Of a DNA stretch of 64,000 nucleotides, positions 54,854 through 62,935 are shown piece after piece. The position numbers and the translations under genes were made by a program. Where the stretch lies: contig NZ_FSRG01000003.1 of NCBI RefSeq assembly GCF_900129975.1, forward strand, positions 310,001 to 374,000, read 5' to 3'. Position 1 is the stretch's first letter, and each line of letters begins with the position of its first letter. The DNA comes from Halodesulfovibrio marinisediminis DSM 17456. GTDB taxonomy: Bacteria; Desulfobacterota; Desulfovibrionia; Desulfovibrionales; Desulfovibrionaceae. A model generated the notes under the pieces. That model saw only the letters and a program-made list of their open reading frames with translations. It made no database searches and was not told the origin of the DNA.

Positions 54854-56284
54854 ATGCGTCTTTTTCCACCAGAGCCGGTTATTGGTCCAAGAGATGGTTT
54901 TAATGGGCACGATATTTTTGGGTATGCAAAATTTGGTGAGCAGCTGAAAGATTTTTATGCGAAGTTTGATGACCCACTTGTTGGTGTGCTCGATGCTCCA
55001 TGGGGGAGTGGTAAGAGTACCTTCATTAAAATGTGGTGCGGGCACATGCGCAATGCTGGGTATCCGGTAATTGAGTTTGATGCGTTTAAGAATGATTATA
55101 CAAATGATGCTTTTATGGCACTGGTAGGAGAAGTTTTTGCCAAGGCAGAAGAGTATTGTAACGCAGTGAAAGAAAGCGAAGAGTCAGTTCTTCCTGAAGA
55201 GCTTAAAAGCCGTCTCGTTGAGAAGGGAAATAAGTTTTATCAAGCTGCCCGCAAACGTGGAGTTAATTTTTTAAAGATTACGGGTAATGGTATTGCCAAA
55301 AAACTTGCTGGGAAGGTGATTGGTGATGAAGAATTCGCCCAGTTGAAAGAAGAGTTTGGTGAGTTCTCAGCAGAATTGATTAAAGATGGTGTCGAAAACG
55401 GCGGCAAAGAAATTGGAACGGCGATATCAGATTTGATTGACTCAAAATTTGCCATAAGGAGTGAAGAGAAAAGAGCGTTTGAAGATTTTTCAGAACAACT
55501 GTCTGAAATCGCAAAACAACTATCCATGGCTGCCTTACGGCTCGGTTCAGTTAGTGTCGACAGTTTAGACCCCAATGATACAAAACGCCCACTTATTTTT
55601 GTTATTGATGAACTAGATCGCTGTAAGCCTACTTTTGCATTAGAGTTACTTGAAAAGATTAAACACTTCTTTTCTGTACCTAATGTTCATTTTTTACTTG
55701 TAACCAACCTTGACCAACTAAGTAAGGTTGTAAAATGTGAGTATGGTTCAGAGATTGACGGGGCAACTTACCTTCAAAAGTTTTATGATGTTGTATTTAG
55801 TCTTCCGAATGGAAATCAAGCTTACCAAAAAGAGTTTTATGAAACTTTTTGTAACTATGTGATTGATACATGTGACAGCACAGTTCCAGGAAATTGGTTT
55901 ACTCCAGTGGTGCTATCTAAGCAGCTCTCCTTGAGAAGTATCATAAAGGCACATGCGTATTCAGCTGGTTTTATAGGGAGAGGGCATGGAGTAGCTCTTA
56001 GTAGTAAGCTTGTTTATATTGGTTTGGGGTTTATGAAGGTTATATCTCCTGAAGTTTTTGCCAAAGCTCTTGAAGGAAGCTTGGAACTTGTTGATATTCA
56101 TTCTTTCTTTGACTCTGAGGAACGAAGTATTGACAGAATGAAGAGTATTTTTACCTACTTAATTGGAGAACTTCCTGTTGAGCATGAGCTTCGCCAAGCA
56201 TTGGATAATGACTTTTTCTATTATGACTGTCCATCTGTTGAGATGTTTGCTCAGAATATGAATCAATTAAGGATTACAGCATGA
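54854..56284 (+). CDS. KAP-family P-loop NTPase
   Basis: 476 residues from ATG 54854 (TTGGAG six bases before); a TTG upstream is in frame. N-terminal GFNGHDIFGYAKFGE, Walker A DAPWGSGKST near residue 46, Walker B LIFVIDELDRCKP near 246, followed by FALELLEKIKHFF and TNLDQL, the KAP family pattern (PF07693). KAP NTPases are often on prophages and plasmids, anchored or coupled to membranes, and several are in defence or exclusion systems. This one lacks its own membrane insert, so the neighbour may provide it. Confidence 0.88.
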   Translation: MRLFPPEPVIGPRDGFNGHDIFGYAKFGEQLKDFYAKFDDPLVGVLDAPWGSGKSTFIKMWCGHMRNAGYPVIEFDAFKNDYTNDAFMALVGEVFAKAEEYCNAVKESEESVLPEELKSRLVEKGNKFYQAARKRGVNFLKITGNGIAKKLAGKVIGDEEFAQLKEEFGEFSAELIKDGVENGGKEIGTAISDLIDSKFAIRSEEKRAFEDFSEQLSEIAKQLSMAALRLGSVSVDSLDPNDTKRPLIFVIDELDRCKPTFALELLEKIKHFFSVPNVHFLLVTNLDQLSKVVKCEYGSEIDGATYLQKFYDVVFSLPNGNQAYQKEFYETFCNYVIDTCDSTVPGNWFTPVVLSKQLSLRSIIKAHAYSAGFIGRGHGVALSSKLVYIGLGFMKVISPEVFAKALEGSLELVDIHSFFDSEERSIDRMKSIFTYLIGELPVEHELRQALDNDFFYYDCPSVEMFAQNMNQLRITA

Positions 56285-56693
56285 GCAGGATGATAGTAAT
56301 AACTTGGGGCAGCTTTTTAAAATGCTGCTCCCCCGCCCCATTTGACACCCACCCAAAAAAACGACATATTTCTCCCTAGGTGCTTCAACACGCCTAAGTT
56401 TTTAAGTTTTCCGACTAGCGGCTTTCCGCTCCCGTAAGAAGTGGTTTTTTTGCGCCCAGCGTTTGGGTTTACGTGTCCTTAGGATACGTGTATCCGGCGA
56501 ATACAGAGCAGCAAAATTACATTTACCAAGCTAATTTTTGGTCGGGAGTACGAGGGCTATACAATACCCGCAAGGGGAAATCCCTCTGGTCGTATCTAGT
56601 TGGGCGACTGTTGAAGCTCCCGATCTTTTTTTATTTGCGTGAACTCAACATAGCGCGAATAAATTCAACAAATAACCAACTAGGAGCTGCCTC
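56285..56693. other. Non-coding region with hairpins, possible cos
   Basis: About 400 bp. GGGGCAGC/GCTGCTCCCC near 56308-56335 is a terminator-like stem. AGCGG/CCGCT is near 56416. A region at 56541-56618 closes with GGGAG and CTCCC around smaller stems. In P2, the cohesive end lies near the portal/right-end border; this is the best candidate but no exact cos is identified. Confidence 0.35.
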
Positions 56694-56900
56694 ATGGCAC
56701 AGAACGACACTTCCCTTACTGTAGATCCGATTACTCAGTTGTACGATGTAGCAAGCACCTTACGTATGTTGCACGAAAAGCTCGGCGAAGATTACCCAGA
56801 GCTTAAGCACACATGGTACTCGCTAGAACGCTCCCTCAACGACTGCCTCTGCGTGCTAGATTCTGACGCAGTAGATGCAGCTCTGAAAAAGCCCGAGTAA
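56694..56900 (+). CDS. Small phage protein
   Basis: 68 residues, helical, acidic, MAQNDTSLTVDP start and LKHTWYSLERSLNDCLCVLD in the middle. AGGAG before the ATG and a strong terminator after. No family recognised. Confidence 0.6.
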   Translation: MAQNDTSLTVDPITQLYDVASTLRMLHEKLGEDYPELKHTWYSLERSLNDCLCVLDSDAVDAALKKPE

Positions 56901-56925
56901 AACAAAAGTAGAAGAGATAAAGAAA

Positions 56926-56953
56926 AAGCCCCGCTAACCAGCGGGGCTTTTTT
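56926..56953. terminator. Bidirectional terminator
   Basis: AAGCCCCGCT pairs with AGCGGGGCTT, with A and T runs on both sides. It separates the rightward small gene from the leftward group. Confidence 0.88.
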
Positions 56954-57410
56954 ATATTATTTGAATTAAGCTTTGGACTATTGCGGTGAGTGCTAATATC
57001 GCAGGGAAGCTGATGTCCATGAATGTTCTAAGGTAAGTTATGCTTTTTGTTGAATAACTAGTGAATATTGCTTTGATTAATTTGATGGGTAATACGACGA
57101 GACAGAGGAAGAGTAGTTTAATAGGATTATTTCCAAAGTCATGCTTGTAATGTATGCGCATTTCTGAGGATGCAGTGACAAGAAACATTATCGCCATATA
57201 AACAAGAATCCAGAACAGTAGTGAATCTAATGTTGCTTGATTGTTGGGTAGTTCTATGTATGGCAGATCCTTAATTTGAATATTCCAACAATATCGTGAG
57301 ATAATAATTGTTGAAATGACTAGTAAGTTTCTTCTGTGCTTAAAGAGCTGTTCTGAGTAATTTGGATAAGTTTCGTTTTCAAAGTCAAAGAGTGAGCGTA
57401 GTTTCTGCAT
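56952..57410 (-). CDS. Multi-pass membrane protein of unknown function
   Basis: 152 residues. About four membrane segments (LLVISTIIISRYC, LLFWILVYMAIMFLVT, LLFLCLVVLPIKLI, ISFPAILALTAIVQSL). The N-terminus (FENETYPNYSEQLFKHRRN) is soluble. Weak ribosome site. It follows the coiled-coil gene on the same strand with a 44-bp gap, so the two are probably one operon. AT-rich codons. Confidence 0.65.
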   Translation of the reverse strand: MQKLRSLFDFENETYPNYSEQLFKHRRNLLVISTIIISRYCWNIQIKDLPYIELPNNQATLDSLLFWILVYMAIMFLVTASSEMRIHYKHDFGNNPIKLLFLCLVVLPIKLIKAIFTSYSTKSITYLRTFMDISFPAILALTAIVQSLIQII

Positions 57411-57454
57411 TCTTATTCTTTCTTTTCTCCACGATCTGTGGAGGAATCAGGTTC

Positions 57455-58570
57455 TCATTTTTTTTTGCCATTGTTAACAACGTTGCAGACCTGCCCAAGA
57501 AAATCCAAAGGGTGTGGTGTTGGGTTAAGTTTTGAAGCTAATGGGCTGAATATATGTTTAGTAAAGTTGTCTAGTCTAGTGTCGTCAGCATCGGCAAAAG
57601 CGGTATATGTTGGGGCAAACTTACAAAGTGCCTCTCGTATTTCGAGTTGAAGTAGCTCGTCGCGAGCAGCGTAGAAGTTGTTCAATGAAATTCTAAAAAA
57701 ATAGATAATTAATGCTTCAATTGCTATGAAGTATAGTGTGTTACTACTAAAGAGTGCGTTGAATGTTTCTTCGGCTCCCTTTGCCGCTTCAAGGGTGGAA
57801 ATTAACCCAGTGGCAGGGTGAAGAATGATGGCAGCAATAGCAATAAGCACGGCAAGCCATCCAAATTTTTTTGTGGCTTTAAGCCATTTGTCCATTTCTA
57901 TTTTTTTCTTTTCGGAAAAGTTTGCAAAAGATGAAGAAAGCTTATCTAGTGCGGCATTTGAGATGTTGTTGTATTTAGCAATAATTTTTTCAGCTGTATT
58001 TTTTTCGTCTTCTAGTTGTTTTGCTAACGTGTCTTTTGTTGATGTAATTTCAGTTGTGACCGTTTCAAGTTTGTTAGCTAGTTCCTCTGCTGTTGCTGTA
58101 GCTAATTTGTTTAATGATTTGTCAAGTTCTTCAGTGTGTTGTGAAAAGAGCAGGCTGTTGTCGTAGAGTTGTTTATATTTAAAATCGGTTACTTTTTTTG
58201 TTGTTAGCAGGTGTTCTGTTAGACGGTTTGTAGCAGGTAAATTATCCTCTAAGTAGTTAATGAAATACAAAATTTTCATACTTTCATTTGAAACTATAAA
58301 AACGTAAATAGCTATTCGAGAGAGGTTAATTGCAAGGTTGTTTAAATTAGCGCTTGTAATATCCTGTTGTAGAGTAAAAATTGGAGTAAGTTCATTTTTA
58401 AAATCGTTTAAAAAATATTGTAAAATTTCACTTCTAGCTCCTTGAGCACCATTCATGGTGTCCCAAAAACGTCTTAACAGGTTTACATGTTCATTTTGAT
58501 CGTTTTGATAATTAAGCTTAAGGAATTCCTCTAAGCACTGAAAGAATTCAGTTTTTATATCTTGAGTCAC
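57455..58570 (-). CDS. Second coiled-coil two-membrane-segment protein
   Basis: 371 residues, GTG start with AAGGGGGG upstream. N-terminal helical domain, coiled coil about 145-225 (ETVTTEITSTKDTLAKQLED), two membrane segments (GWLAVLIAIAAIILH and LYFIAIEALIIYFF), then RISLNNFYAARDELLQLEI and a short tail. The layout mirrors the protein at 53397, but it is much more AT-rich. No known family. Confidence 0.65.
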   Translation of the reverse strand: MTQDIKTEFFQCLEEFLKLNYQNDQNEHVNLLRRFWDTMNGAQGARSEILQYFLNDFKNELTPIFTLQQDITSANLNNLAINLSRIAIYVFIVSNESMKILYFINYLEDNLPATNRLTEHLLTTKKVTDFKYKQLYDNSLLFSQHTEELDKSLNKLATATAEELANKLETVTTEITSTKDTLAKQLEDEKNTAEKIIAKYNNISNAALDKLSSSFANFSEKKKIEMDKWLKATKKFGWLAVLIAIAAIILHPATGLISTLEAAKGAEETFNALFSSNTLYFIAIEALIIYFFRISLNNFYAARDELLQLEIREALCKFAPTYTAFADADDTRLDNFTKHIFSPLASKLNPTPHPLDFLGQVCNVVNNGKKK

Positions 58571-58584
58571 TAGTTAGTCCCCCC

Positions 58585-58833
58585 TTATGCAAATAAATTC
58601 TGTTGCTGCGCTGGCGGCACAGTCTTAACTTTCTCACGTAATTCTTCCGGTAACTTCAGCGCTGAAGGGCTTAAGGTGTGGGAGAATTCCAAGTTCATTA
58701 CCCATGTGTGACCGCAGGTTGGGTCTTTGCAGCCGCAGTAGAGCAGTTTGAGCTTGTCGGAAATAATTTTACTGGATTCTATGCGTGCTTCATGCCCGCA
58801 TACACAGCAGCGCTGAACAACAGATCTACTCAT
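58585..58833 (-). CDS. Ogr/Delta-type late gene activator
   Basis: 82 residues. Zinc-binding CCVCGHEARIESSKIIS...CGCKDPTCGHTWVMNLEF is the Ogr/Delta pattern (PF04606). Such proteins switch on P2 late promoters. Here it lies beside the portal gene, not near int/D as in P2. AAGGA before the ATG. Confidence 0.85.
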   Translation of the reverse strand: MSRSVVQRCCVCGHEARIESSKIISDKLKLLYCGCKDPTCGHTWVMNLEFSHTLSPSALKLPEELREKVKTVPPAQQQNLFA

Positions 58834-58862
58834 AATGTGTCTTCCTTATTGAATAATCATCA

Positions 58863-59861
58863 TTATAAAGTGGGCGCATCTACAGTGTCAAAGCTTACTT
58901 GCGCAAGTTTTGGTAAATACTGATTTATCTCCAGAAGGTCTTCCCTGATTGGGGCAATCTCGTTGCGCTGGTAGACTGCGTCTATCTTTTCTATGTCGCC
59001 AAAGCTGCCTGTTTGGTTTTCTGGAATAATGGCAGCCAAAGCAGGGGGCATGCGGTGCGCGGCTATTATGTCGTCGCGGGAGATGTTTTTAATTTTTTCC
59101 AGATCGTCCTTGGTGCTGAAGTCGCCCACGGGCTTGATCTGGATGGCGTCTTTGTCTGCTCCGCCAATGTGAAGGAACATGTTTTTAAAGTTGCCAATAC
59201 CTTTTGACTGCTCAATTGCCTTTTTAATACGTGCGCGTGTCTCTTCCTCCAGCCCTGCAGCGGTCGAGTAAAAAATGTACCCCACATGCGCGCCGTTCTT
59301 GTAATATCTACGGCGGAACAGCGTAGCATCCTCATTCAGCAGCATAGACTGAATCGCGCCCAAGTATCCCGGTTGACCATAGATCTTCTGGCTCACATCA
59401 TAGTTCAAAATATGCACCACCTCGTCCGCTTTGAACTCCACAAGCTCGCCAGTGGTGGTAAGCATTCCAAACCGTCCCGCCTCCTTAAGCCGCCGCATGT
59501 TCACAGCCTGCAAGTGCCTTACGCCGATAATCTCACCATAAAAGTTACGCACCAGCTGAAAGTAGCAGTTAGCAAACACGTTGTAGTCCATAACTGCGCA
59601 TTTCATCTCCCTTCTAGTCAGCAAGCTATTCCCGTTAAAGCCGCGCATGACCATGTTCGTCTTAAACTCCAGAATAGGTCCGTGGTACGCATTCGCCCTC
59701 AAGAGTTTCGCCAGACCCAGTAGTGACACCGGCGTGCTGTAGTAGCGTCCGTTGTCCATCAGCCAGATGCCCAAGCTGTCCATCATAGAATGCCCGTCCA
59801 GAACTGGTTCCGGATCACCGAAGCTGAACGCTTCCACGTCTACTTTCGTCTCTTCTTTCAT
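58863..59861 (-). CDS. Portal protein (P2 gpQ-like)
   Basis: 332 residues. YHGPILEFKTNMVMRGF near residue 54, NVFANCYFQLVRN, GQPGYLGAIQSMLLNEDATLFRRRYYKNGAHVGYIFY, and HRMPPALAAIIPENQTGSFGDIEK are the phage portal PBSX/P2 family pattern. Forms the ring at the capsid vertex for DNA entry. AAAGGA before the ATG. Leftward with terminase, as in P2. Confidence 0.93.
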   Translation of the reverse strand: MKEETKVDVEAFSFGDPEPVLDGHSMMDSLGIWLMDNGRYYSTPVSLLGLAKLLRANAYHGPILEFKTNMVMRGFNGNSLLTRREMKCAVMDYNVFANCYFQLVRNFYGEIIGVRHLQAVNMRRLKEAGRFGMLTTTGELVEFKADEVVHILNYDVSQKIYGQPGYLGAIQSMLLNEDATLFRRRYYKNGAHVGYIFYSTAAGLEEETRARIKKAIEQSKGIGNFKNMFLHIGGADKDAIQIKPVGDFSTKDDLEKIKNISRDDIIAAHRMPPALAAIIPENQTGSFGDIEKIDAVYQRNEIAPIREDLLEINQYLPKLAQVSFDTVDAPTL

Positions 59862-59869
59862 ACGATTCC

Positions 59870-60194
59870 TTTTATGTCTCCGACGGCGCTTGCCAGCGGG
59901 GCTTCAAGAACCTTTTGCAAAAGGTTCTTAAAAATCTCCAAAAACTTTTAGGGGCGAAGGGCGCCCGTTGTTTATGTTGTTGGTAGCCGCGAGGGGACTA
60001 CCTTTCGGTAATGTTCTGGTAGTAATCTTCAAGCTCTCCAGCGTGTTTTATGACGGGCTTACCTCGCCTAATAAAAGTTTTAGGAAGGGGGTCTGGGGGA
60101 GAACCCTTTTCCAAAGCGGTAGCCGTTCTCAAGGAACGAGAGATTACGGATAGCGACAGTGCAACAGGGTTTCCCCCAGCCGCCGGAGGCAAAC
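59870..60194. repeat. Desulfovibrio-type repeat between portal and terminase
   Basis: Includes the 24-bp palindrome at 59906-59929 (AAGAACCTTTTG and mirror half) and, at 60167-60194, GGGTTTCCCCCAGCC-GCCGGAGGCAAAC, which recurs inverted at 63964-63991. These GCCTCCGGCGGC/GGGTTCTCCCC pieces resemble the repeated intergenic elements of Desulfovibrio genomes. It separates two genes that abut in P2. Confidence 0.65.
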
Positions 60195-60200
60195 AAAAAA

Positions 60201-61976
60201 CTATGCACTCATGGCGAAATCACTGCCACCGCTCGGCAGCTGTGCAAGCGGCTCATTATGCAACGCATGCATTATCGCCCATGCCACGTCTGCGTGTCCG
60301 GTGTCGGTTGTTCTGTTTGCGGCGTAGGTTATGTGCCCGTTTGGTGTTGCGGTTTGCTTTACTGTTAGGAAGGCTCCGGCGATGTCGGTGAGGGACGCGT
60401 CCCAGTGGATGCGGTTTGTGTTGATTACGTCTTGGGTCTTTAGGACTAGGTGCGTCTTTGTTTGTAGTCCGTAATGGATTGGCGTTACTTGCGGGTAGAA
60501 GGCCTGCACCATTTCGAGGACACCGAGACCGGGTCCGGTTGTGTCCATGCCTATGTAGGTGAAGTTGTAACGCTGGGTGAGTTGTTTGATCTGCTCGGCT
60601 TGCCAGCGCAGGGACTGTCCTATCCACTTGTAGCGGGCGAGAACGCGGAAAGTGCCTTGCGGCTCCAGTGGCGGCGCTATGATGACGAAGGATGCATCGT
60701 CGCGACTGCGGGACGGGTCGTACCCTCCCCAGACGGGGATGTTGCCGAACGGGCGGTTGGCGTTGGGCGCGTAGTCTTGCCAGTCGCTGCTGTCTGCGTA
60801 GCATTGTTCCAGTGCGGAGAGTTTGAATACACCGAGGCTGCCGTCTATGAACTGGCAGGCAAAGAGGTTGGCGAAATCTTCGGGGCTGTATTCCAGCTTG
60901 AGCTGTTTGATGTCGAACAGGTCGCAGCCGCCGGACATTGCGTCTTGAATGGTGATGATCTTGCGCCAGATTTTGTCTACGCATTCTACACCTTGTTGCA
61001 GCTCCTCGAAGGATGGGAACTGCACGCGCTTTGTTTTGAAACGCTTGTTGTACAGCTCGCCGGACCAGAGGGGGTATGCCTCGTGACTGACGCATGACGG
61101 GGTGGAGAATATGGTGCGCCGCCACTTTTTGTGCGTTGCCATGCCGGTGGCGACTTTGTACAGCTCGCTGAACTTGTTAATCCAGAAGCATTCGTCAATG
61201 TATACGTGCCCGTGGTAGGACTGCGCGCTTTTTGAGTTGTTGGAAAGGAAGTAGAGCGTGGCTGTGCCGTGGGCTGTGTGCAGCTCCAGCTTGTCTTTGC
61301 CTGTTAGCTCTATGTCGAACTTTTGCTTGGCAATGGCGATTATGTAACAGCGGAAAACGTCTGCCTGCGCGCGGGTGGCGGAAAGAAAAATCTGGTTGTC
61401 ACCTGTCAGGCATGCGTCTTCAAACGCTTCCTGCGCAAAGTACCATGTGGCGCCTATCTGACGGGATTTCAGGATAAAGCGGTTGCGGTAACGCTTTGCT
61501 GCGCGCAGCTCGTGCTGATAGACGAAATAGTCGCCGTGGAGCTTTTCTGCAAAGTCTTCCGCGGTTAGGTGCGATACGTCGTTTTTAATCTTCTTTTTGG
61601 GCTTGTTGTTGCCTTTTGTGCTTTTGGTGCGCGGGGCTGCTTCCTGCGGATCTGCTTCTTCCTGTACTTTGCGTTTGCGCTCATCCAGCTTTTGCAGACG
61701 CTCCAGAATGGTGACGAGCGTGTTAAGCTCTGCAAGGTCGGTCTTTGTTTTTTCTTCCTTGCCGGTGAGCAGCACAAGGCGGCGTTTGGTAGCGCTTATG
61801 GTGCTCTCGTGCTGTAGCAGGTTGTCCCAACCGTCTTTATCACGCCAATGGTAGAGCGTGCGTTTAGACAAGTTGAGTATTTTGTGTATTTCTGCAATGG
61901 TGTGTTTACGCAAAAATAAGTCACGCGCTGCTATTTTTACTTCTTCTGGATACTGCGGCATACTGCTACAGTACAT
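60201..61976 (-). CDS. Terminase large subunit (P2 gpP-like)
   Basis: 591 residues. N-terminal helix-turn-helix (LFLRKHTIAEIHKILNLSKRTLYHWRD), then a coiled and basic region, the ATPase with QIGATWYFA (Walker A-like) and HVYIDECFW (Walker B), and the nuclease with GGYDPSRSRDDASFVI and GMDTTGPG. Cuts and packages DNA. Start is between the first ATG (61976) and MPQYPEE at 61961. Confidence 0.92.
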   Translation of the reverse strand: MYCSSMPQYPEEVKIAARDLFLRKHTIAEIHKILNLSKRTLYHWRDKDGWDNLLQHESTISATKRRLVLLTGKEEKTKTDLAELNTLVTILERLQKLDERKRKVQEEADPQEAAPRTKSTKGNNKPKKKIKNDVSHLTAEDFAEKLHGDYFVYQHELRAAKRYRNRFILKSRQIGATWYFAQEAFEDACLTGDNQIFLSATRAQADVFRCYIIAIAKQKFDIELTGKDKLELHTAHGTATLYFLSNNSKSAQSYHGHVYIDECFWINKFSELYKVATGMATHKKWRRTIFSTPSCVSHEAYPLWSGELYNKRFKTKRVQFPSFEELQQGVECVDKIWRKIITIQDAMSGGCDLFDIKQLKLEYSPEDFANLFACQFIDGSLGVFKLSALEQCYADSSDWQDYAPNANRPFGNIPVWGGYDPSRSRDDASFVIIAPPLEPQGTFRVLARYKWIGQSLRWQAEQIKQLTQRYNFTYIGMDTTGPGLGVLEMVQAFYPQVTPIHYGLQTKTHLVLKTQDVINTNRIHWDASLTDIAGAFLTVKQTATPNGHITYAANRTTDTGHADVAWAIMHALHNEPLAQLPSGGSDFAMSA

Positions 61977-62006
61977 ATCCTTTCTTTATATCTCCCCTTT
62001 GTACAG

Positions 62007-62027
62007 TCCTATACTAGTCTTATAGGA
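62007..62027. promoter_or_regulatory. Dyad in the divergent terminase/scaffold promoter region
   Basis: TCCTATA and TATAGGA, separated by seven bases, lie between the two divergent late operons. Possible binding site for the Ogr-like activator, although it is not the TGT-N12-ACA element of P2. Confidence 0.4.
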
Positions 62028-62071
62028 TTCTATTACGTTGTAACATGCATGCATGTGTGTATTGTTTACGC

Positions 62072-62926
62072 ATGTTATACACAGAATTTATCAAAGTTGC
62101 ACAGTCCGGTGCCACAATTGATGGCCGCGAAATTGCGCCGCAGGATTTGCGCGATATTGCGGAATCCTACAGCCCAAGCACGTACGAAGCCGTAATCTGG
62201 CCGGAGCACGAGCGCTTTTTCGGCAACCACGGAACCGTAGCCGCAGTGGAAGCACGCGAAAACGGCGAACTGGTTGAGCTGTACGCCAAGTTTAAACCGG
62301 GCTGGCGTTTTCTGGAAAAGAACAAGGAAGGGCAGAAGCTCTATTCCTCCATAGAAATCTGGGACAACTTTGGTAACTCCGGTAAGGCGTACCTTGCAGG
62401 TATTGCCATTACCGATACTCCTGCCTCGCTCGGGACTGAGCAGATTCGCCTGTTCACCGCACAGCGTACCAAGCACAGCCAGCAGACCGGAGAGTTTTAC
62501 TCCGGCGTTGAGCTGCCATCCTTTTTTGCTGCCGCAGCGCAGCCGGACGAACAAAAGCCAGAAGCCTATTCTTTATTCCAGCGTCTAGGAGCTGCGCTGT
62601 TCGGCAGCAATCACAACGAACCAGAAACAGAAGAGGAAAGCATGACCGAAGAACAGTTTAATCAGCTGCTCAGTGCGTTAACCGATACCAAGGCAGCAGT
62701 TGATGGCTTGGCAGGCAACTTTAACAGCCAGCAGGCACAGCCGGAACCGGAACCAGCCAAGGCAGAGCCGGAGAACAATTTTTCTGCGCAGCTGGAGCCG
62801 CTTGTGGGAAGCATGAACAAGCTTGCCGAGCAGTTCGGGGCAATGGCGCAACGCATGGAAGGCGCAGCCTACAGCACAAGTGTTCCGGAAAATGCAAACC
62901 CAGCAAGCGGCAACGCATTAATCTAG
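62072..62926 (+). CDS. Capsid scaffold/protease (P2 gpO-like)
   Basis: About 284 residues from ATG 62072 (MLYTEFIKVAQSG). GREIAPQDLRDIAESYSPSTYEAVIWPEHERFFGNHGTV includes the catalytic His; SSIEIWDNFGNSGKAYLAGIAITDTPASLGTE includes the Ser. C-terminal part is coiled-coil scaffold with a Pro/Glu-rich stretch (QAQPEPEPAKAEPE). It shapes the procapsid and cleaves itself and gpN. Confidence 0.9.
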   Translation: MLYTEFIKVAQSGATIDGREIAPQDLRDIAESYSPSTYEAVIWPEHERFFGNHGTVAAVEARENGELVELYAKFKPGWRFLEKNKEGQKLYSSIEIWDNFGNSGKAYLAGIAITDTPASLGTEQIRLFTAQRTKHSQQTGEFYSGVELPSFFAAAAQPDEQKPEAYSLFQRLGAALFGSNHNEPETEEESMTEEQFNQLLSALTDTKAAVDGLAGNFNSQQAQPEPEPAKAEPENNFSAQLEPLVGSMNKLAEQFGAMAQRMEGAAYSTSVPENANPASGNALI

Positions 62927-62935
62927 GGGGCGCGC

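Noticed and set aside
56473-56724. 83-residue frame in the non-coding phage region
   Set aside because: It runs through hairpins and into the next real gene in another frame; no clear ribosome site.
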